Below, piece by piece: positions 23,820 to 26,320 of a DNA stretch of 26,320 nt (positions within the stretch are counted from its first letter, which is position 1; each line of letters begins with the position of its first letter). The notes under the pieces were generated by a model, which was given only the letters and a program-made list of their open reading frames with translations, was not told the DNA's origin and searched no databases. The stretch covers positions 1 through 26,320 of the forward strand of contig JBFGNS010000049.1 of the NCBI GenBank assembly GCA_041574955.1. Direction: 5' to 3'. The DNA comes from CALZJC01 sp041574955 (lineage in GTDB: Bacteria > Acidobacteriota > Thermoanaerobaculia > Multivoradales > JAHEKO01). A program made the translations under genes and the position numbers.

Positions 23820-26228
23820 ATGAGCGTACTCGTCCGAACCGTTCTGGCGGCCGGGGTCGTTGCCCTGATGGTGGCCGGTGCCTCGCCAGCCGTCGCCCAG
23901 CAGACCGAAGAGCCCGCGGAGCAGGAGGAAGAGGCCCAGGAGGCCGAGCCGACGATCAGCGACGAGATCACGGTCACCTCGCGTAAGCGCGAGGAGCTGC
24001 TGCAGGACGTGCCGTTCTCCGTGGTGGCGCCGTCGGAGGAGGTGTTGCGCGAGCGCGGCGTCGAGACCCTCGAGGAGATCTCCAGCAACGTCGCCGGCTT
24101 CACCGTCCAGAACCTGGGGCCGGGGCAGAGCCAGGTCGCCATGCGCGGCATCTCTTCGGGGCAGGTGGTGCGCGACCAGCCCGGCGTCAAGGAGCAGGTC
24201 GGCATCTACCTCGACGAGTCGGTGATCTCGCTGTCGCTGTTCACCCCCGACCTCGACCTGTTCGACATGAACCGGGTCGAGGTGCTGCGCGGGCCGCAGG
24301 GCACGCTGTTCGGCTCCGGCTCGCTGTCGGGCACGGTTCGCTACATCACCAACCAGCCGCGGCTGGGCGTCTCCGAGTCGGTCGCCGAGTTCAGCCTCAA
24401 CTCGGTCGACGACGGCGGCATCGGCGGCAGCGTCAAGGTAGCCACCAACCACCCGGTGGGCGACAACGCGGCGGTCCGCCTGGTGGCGTACCACACCGAG
24501 TACGGCGGCTTCATGGACGCCGTGCAGCCCAACCTGTCGGTGGACGAGGACGTCAACAGCGGGACGCGCACCGGCGTGCGGCTGTCGCTGCGCGCTCAGC
24601 CCAACGACCGGCTGACCGTCACCCCGCGCCTGATCTACCAGGAGCTGGACATGGACGGCTGGAACCGGAGCGACAAGTTCAACATCCTGGCCAACCCGTT
24701 CACCACCACGCGGCCGCAGGTCAGGCTCGGCGAGCGCCAGCTGTTCACCCAGTTCGAGGAGGCGACCACCGACGACTTCCTGCTCACCGATCTCACCGTC
24801 GAGTACATCGTCGGCGACATGCTGTTGACCTCGATCACCTCCTACACCGACCGCGACATCCTGGTGATTCGCGACGCCACCGCCCTGACCGCCTCCATCA
24901 CCGGCGGCACGATCCCGTTCGGTCCCGAGGTGTACACCATCAGCGCGCCGCTCGACGACGCCACCCAGGTGACGACGCTTACCCAGGAGCTGCGGCTGTC
25001 GGGGGGCGGCACCCGCACCAGCTGGGTCGCCGGCATCTTCTACAGCGACATCGACCGCGACTACGGCCAGAGCCTGCTGGTCAACGGCTTCGAGGCGCGC
25101 ACCGGCATTCCGACGGCCGGTGGCTTCGGGGCCGGTACCGACATCCTGTTCTTCTCCGACCTCAAGTATGACTTCGAGCAGCTGGCCCTGTTCGGCGAGG
25201 TGACCTACGCGGTCAACGACCGCGTCGACATCACCGGCGGACTGCGCTTCTACGATTTCGACGAGAGCCGGGTGCAGACCTTCGACGGCATCTTCGCCGA
25301 CCCCGGCACCACCCGCGGTTCGACCACCGCCGACGGCCTGGCGCCGCGCGTCATCGTCAGCTATCAGGTCAACGACGACACCCAGCTCAACGCCCAGGTC
25401 GCGAAAGGCTTCCGGCTGGGCGGCATCAACGACCCGCTCAACGTGCCGCTGTGCACGCCGCAGGACCTGGCGATCTTCTCGGGCTTCGACACCTGGAACG
25501 ACGAGGAGGTATGGAACTACGAGATCGGCTCGAAGTCGACCATCATGGGCGGCCGCGGCACCTTCAACATCGCGGCGTTCCAGATGGACATCACCGACCT
25601 GCAGGCGACGGTGACCGCCGGCTCGTGCTCGTCGCGGCTGGTGTTCAACGTGCCGGACGCCGAGAGCCGGGGCGTCGAGCTGGAGGTGGCGGCGGCACCC
25701 AACGACACGTTCGACTTCGCCATCTCGGCCAGCTACACCGACTCCGAGCTGCAGAGCGAGGCGGCCGGCAACATCTCGGGCATCTCGCCCGGCAACCGGC
25801 TGCCGACGGTGCCCGAGCTCCAGGCCGCGGCTGCCGCTACCTGGAAGTGGCAGGTGGGCGGCGACCGGCTGGCCTCGCTCACCGGCGTCTACCAGCACGT
25901 CGGTTCGCGCTACACCCAGGTCGGTGACTTCGCCGCCGGCTTCGGCGTCGTCGACATGCTCGGCTTCGAGCTCGGCGGCGGCGGCACCATCGGCGGCCCG
26001 CTCAACCAGCGGTTCTTCACCTTCAACCCGGAGCTGCCGGCCTACGACCTGGTCAACCTGCGCTTCTCGGTGGCCAGCGACACCTGGGAGGTGGCGCTGT
26101 TCGTCAACAACGTCACCGACGAGATCGCCTTCCTGGCGCTCGACCAGGAGCGCGGCAGCCGGGCGCGGGTGGGGTATCTGACCAACCAGCCACGCACCTT
26201 CGGGGTGTCGACCCGGGTACGTTTCTAG
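23820..26228 (+). CDS. TonB-dependent outer-membrane receptor
   Basis: 802 residues. A Sec signal peptide (1-26, ending SPAVA before QQ) is followed by an acidic stretch (29-45, many Glu) and a TonB-box-like DEITVTSRK (about 49-57). The plug domain (about 58-170) has VPFSVV, ISSNVAGFTVQNLG, VAMRGISSG and the hallmark VEVLRGPQGTLFGSGSLSGTVRY. The remainder is a 22-strand-type beta barrel with alternating aromatic segments, ending in Phe (STRVRF), as usual for proteins handled by the BAM complex. It imports ligands across the outer membrane using TonB-ExbBD energy. No carboxypeptidase-like N-terminal extension and no SusD partner. Its overall look is that of the iron-complex/FecA-like receptors common in sphingomonads and Acidobacteria, but the ligand cannot be inferred. 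No tonB or exb genes nearby. Own promoter with an operator-like palindrome. Confidence 0.95.
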   Translation: MSVLVRTVLAAGVVALMVAGASPAVAQQTEEPAEQEEEAQEAEPTISDEITVTSRKREELLQDVPFSVVAPSEEVLRERGVETLEEISSNVAGFTVQNLGPGQSQVAMRGISSGQVVRDQPGVKEQVGIYLDESVISLSLFTPDLDLFDMNRVEVLRGPQGTLFGSGSLSGTVRYITNQPRLGVSESVAEFSLNSVDDGGIGGSVKVATNHPVGDNAAVRLVAYHTEYGGFMDAVQPNLSVDEDVNSGTRTGVRLSLRAQPNDRLTVTPRLIYQELDMDGWNRSDKFNILANPFTTTRPQVRLGERQLFTQFEEATTDDFLLTDLTVEYIVGDMLLTSITSYTDRDILVIRDATALTASITGGTIPFGPEVYTISAPLDDATQVTTLTQELRLSGGGTRTSWVAGIFYSDIDRDYGQSLLVNGFEARTGIPTAGGFGAGTDILFFSDLKYDFEQLALFGEVTYAVNDRVDITGGLRFYDFDESRVQTFDGIFADPGTTRGSTTADGLAPRVIVSYQVNDDTQLNAQVAKGFRLGGINDPLNVPLCTPQDLAIFSGFDTWNDEEVWNYEIGSKSTIMGGRGTFNIAAFQMDITDLQATVTAGSCSSRLVFNVPDAESRGVELEVAAAPNDTFDFAISASYTDSELQSEAAGNISGISPGNRLPTVPELQAAAAATWKWQVGGDRLASLTGVYQHVGSRYTQVGDFAAGFGVVDMLGFELGGGGTIGGPLNQRFFTFNPELPAYDLVNLRFSVASDTWEVALFVNNVTDEIAFLALDQERGSRARVGYLTNQPRTFGVSTRVRF

Positions 26229-26251
26229 CGCGGTAGCCGGCTCGAGCGTTC

Positions 26252-26289
26252 GCGCCGCCGCCGGCGAAGAGCCCGGGCGGCGGCGGCGC
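26252..26289 (+). terminator. Possible hairpin downstream of the receptor gene
   Basis: GCGCCGCCGCC (26252-26262) and GGCGGCGGCGC (26279-26289) are perfectly complementary with a 16-base loop, starting 23 bases after the stop. No T-tract follows, and such GC triplet runs arise easily in this DNA, so it is only a candidate terminator. Confidence 0.3.
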
Positions 26290-26320
26290 AGCGCGTGCGC
26301 CGTGCCGCCGCCGTCTCTAC

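Noticed and set aside
23793..25898. 701-codon minus-strand frame opposite the TonB-dependent receptor.
   Set aside because: A shadow of the receptor: Val/Gly/Arg/Asp repeats, no start site, and the receptor has signal peptide, plug motif and C-terminal Phe.

Overview
This is a gene-dense chromosomal segment from a very GC-rich, rod-shaped, diderm (Gram-negative) bacterium. A TonB-dependent outer-membrane receptor, a Kdo/WaaP-type LPS kinase fold, a PpiD-type periplasmic chaperone and a complete MreBCD-PBP2-RodA elongation machine support this. The gene content and codon bias would fit a deep phylum such as Acidobacteriota, but that placement is inference. No phage, insertion sequence, CRISPR array or RNA gene was seen, and no gap between genes exceeds about 140 bases.

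Region 1 (1-4064, minus strand) reads ppiD-like foldase, ruvA, ruvB, then the start of a diacylglycerol-kinase-like lipid kinase cut by the window edge. Region 2 (4202-14536, plus strand) is one tightly packed run: a membrane-anchored FecR/Fn3 protein, mreB, mreC, mreD, mrdA (PBP2), rodA, an RNase E/G family ribonuclease and a large LPS-kinase/glycosidase-like fusion. Most junctions overlap or lie within about 50 bases, so this is probably a cell-wall elongation and envelope operon. Regions 1 and 2 diverge from a 137-base spacer with a recognisable promoter on each side.

Region 3 (14620-21046) holds a short-chain dehydrogenase, a convergent gene for an unusual protein (amphipathic phasin-like head, Trp/Gly-rich segment, Pro/Ser linker, predicted winged-helix tail), and, divergent from that gene, a full-length Lhr helicase. 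Region 4 (21183-26228, plus) has a YwiC-like membrane protein, a Tat-exported CapA-type metallophosphatase, a DUF1801 protein and a TonB-dependent receptor with its own promoter and an operator-like palindrome.

The most notable signals are: (i) four genes with no Shine-Dalgarno (ruvB, the SDR, lhr, DUF1801), each with a TANANT hexamer exactly 6 bases before the start codon, which points to leaderless transcription; (ii) the LPS-kinase/glycosidase fusion at the end of the rod-shape operon; (iii) the phasin-like/winged-helix fusion divergent from lhr; (iv) the palindrome over the receptor's predicted transcription start and Shine-Dalgarno; (v) a G-quadruplex-capable octamer repeat just upstream of the SDR promoter.
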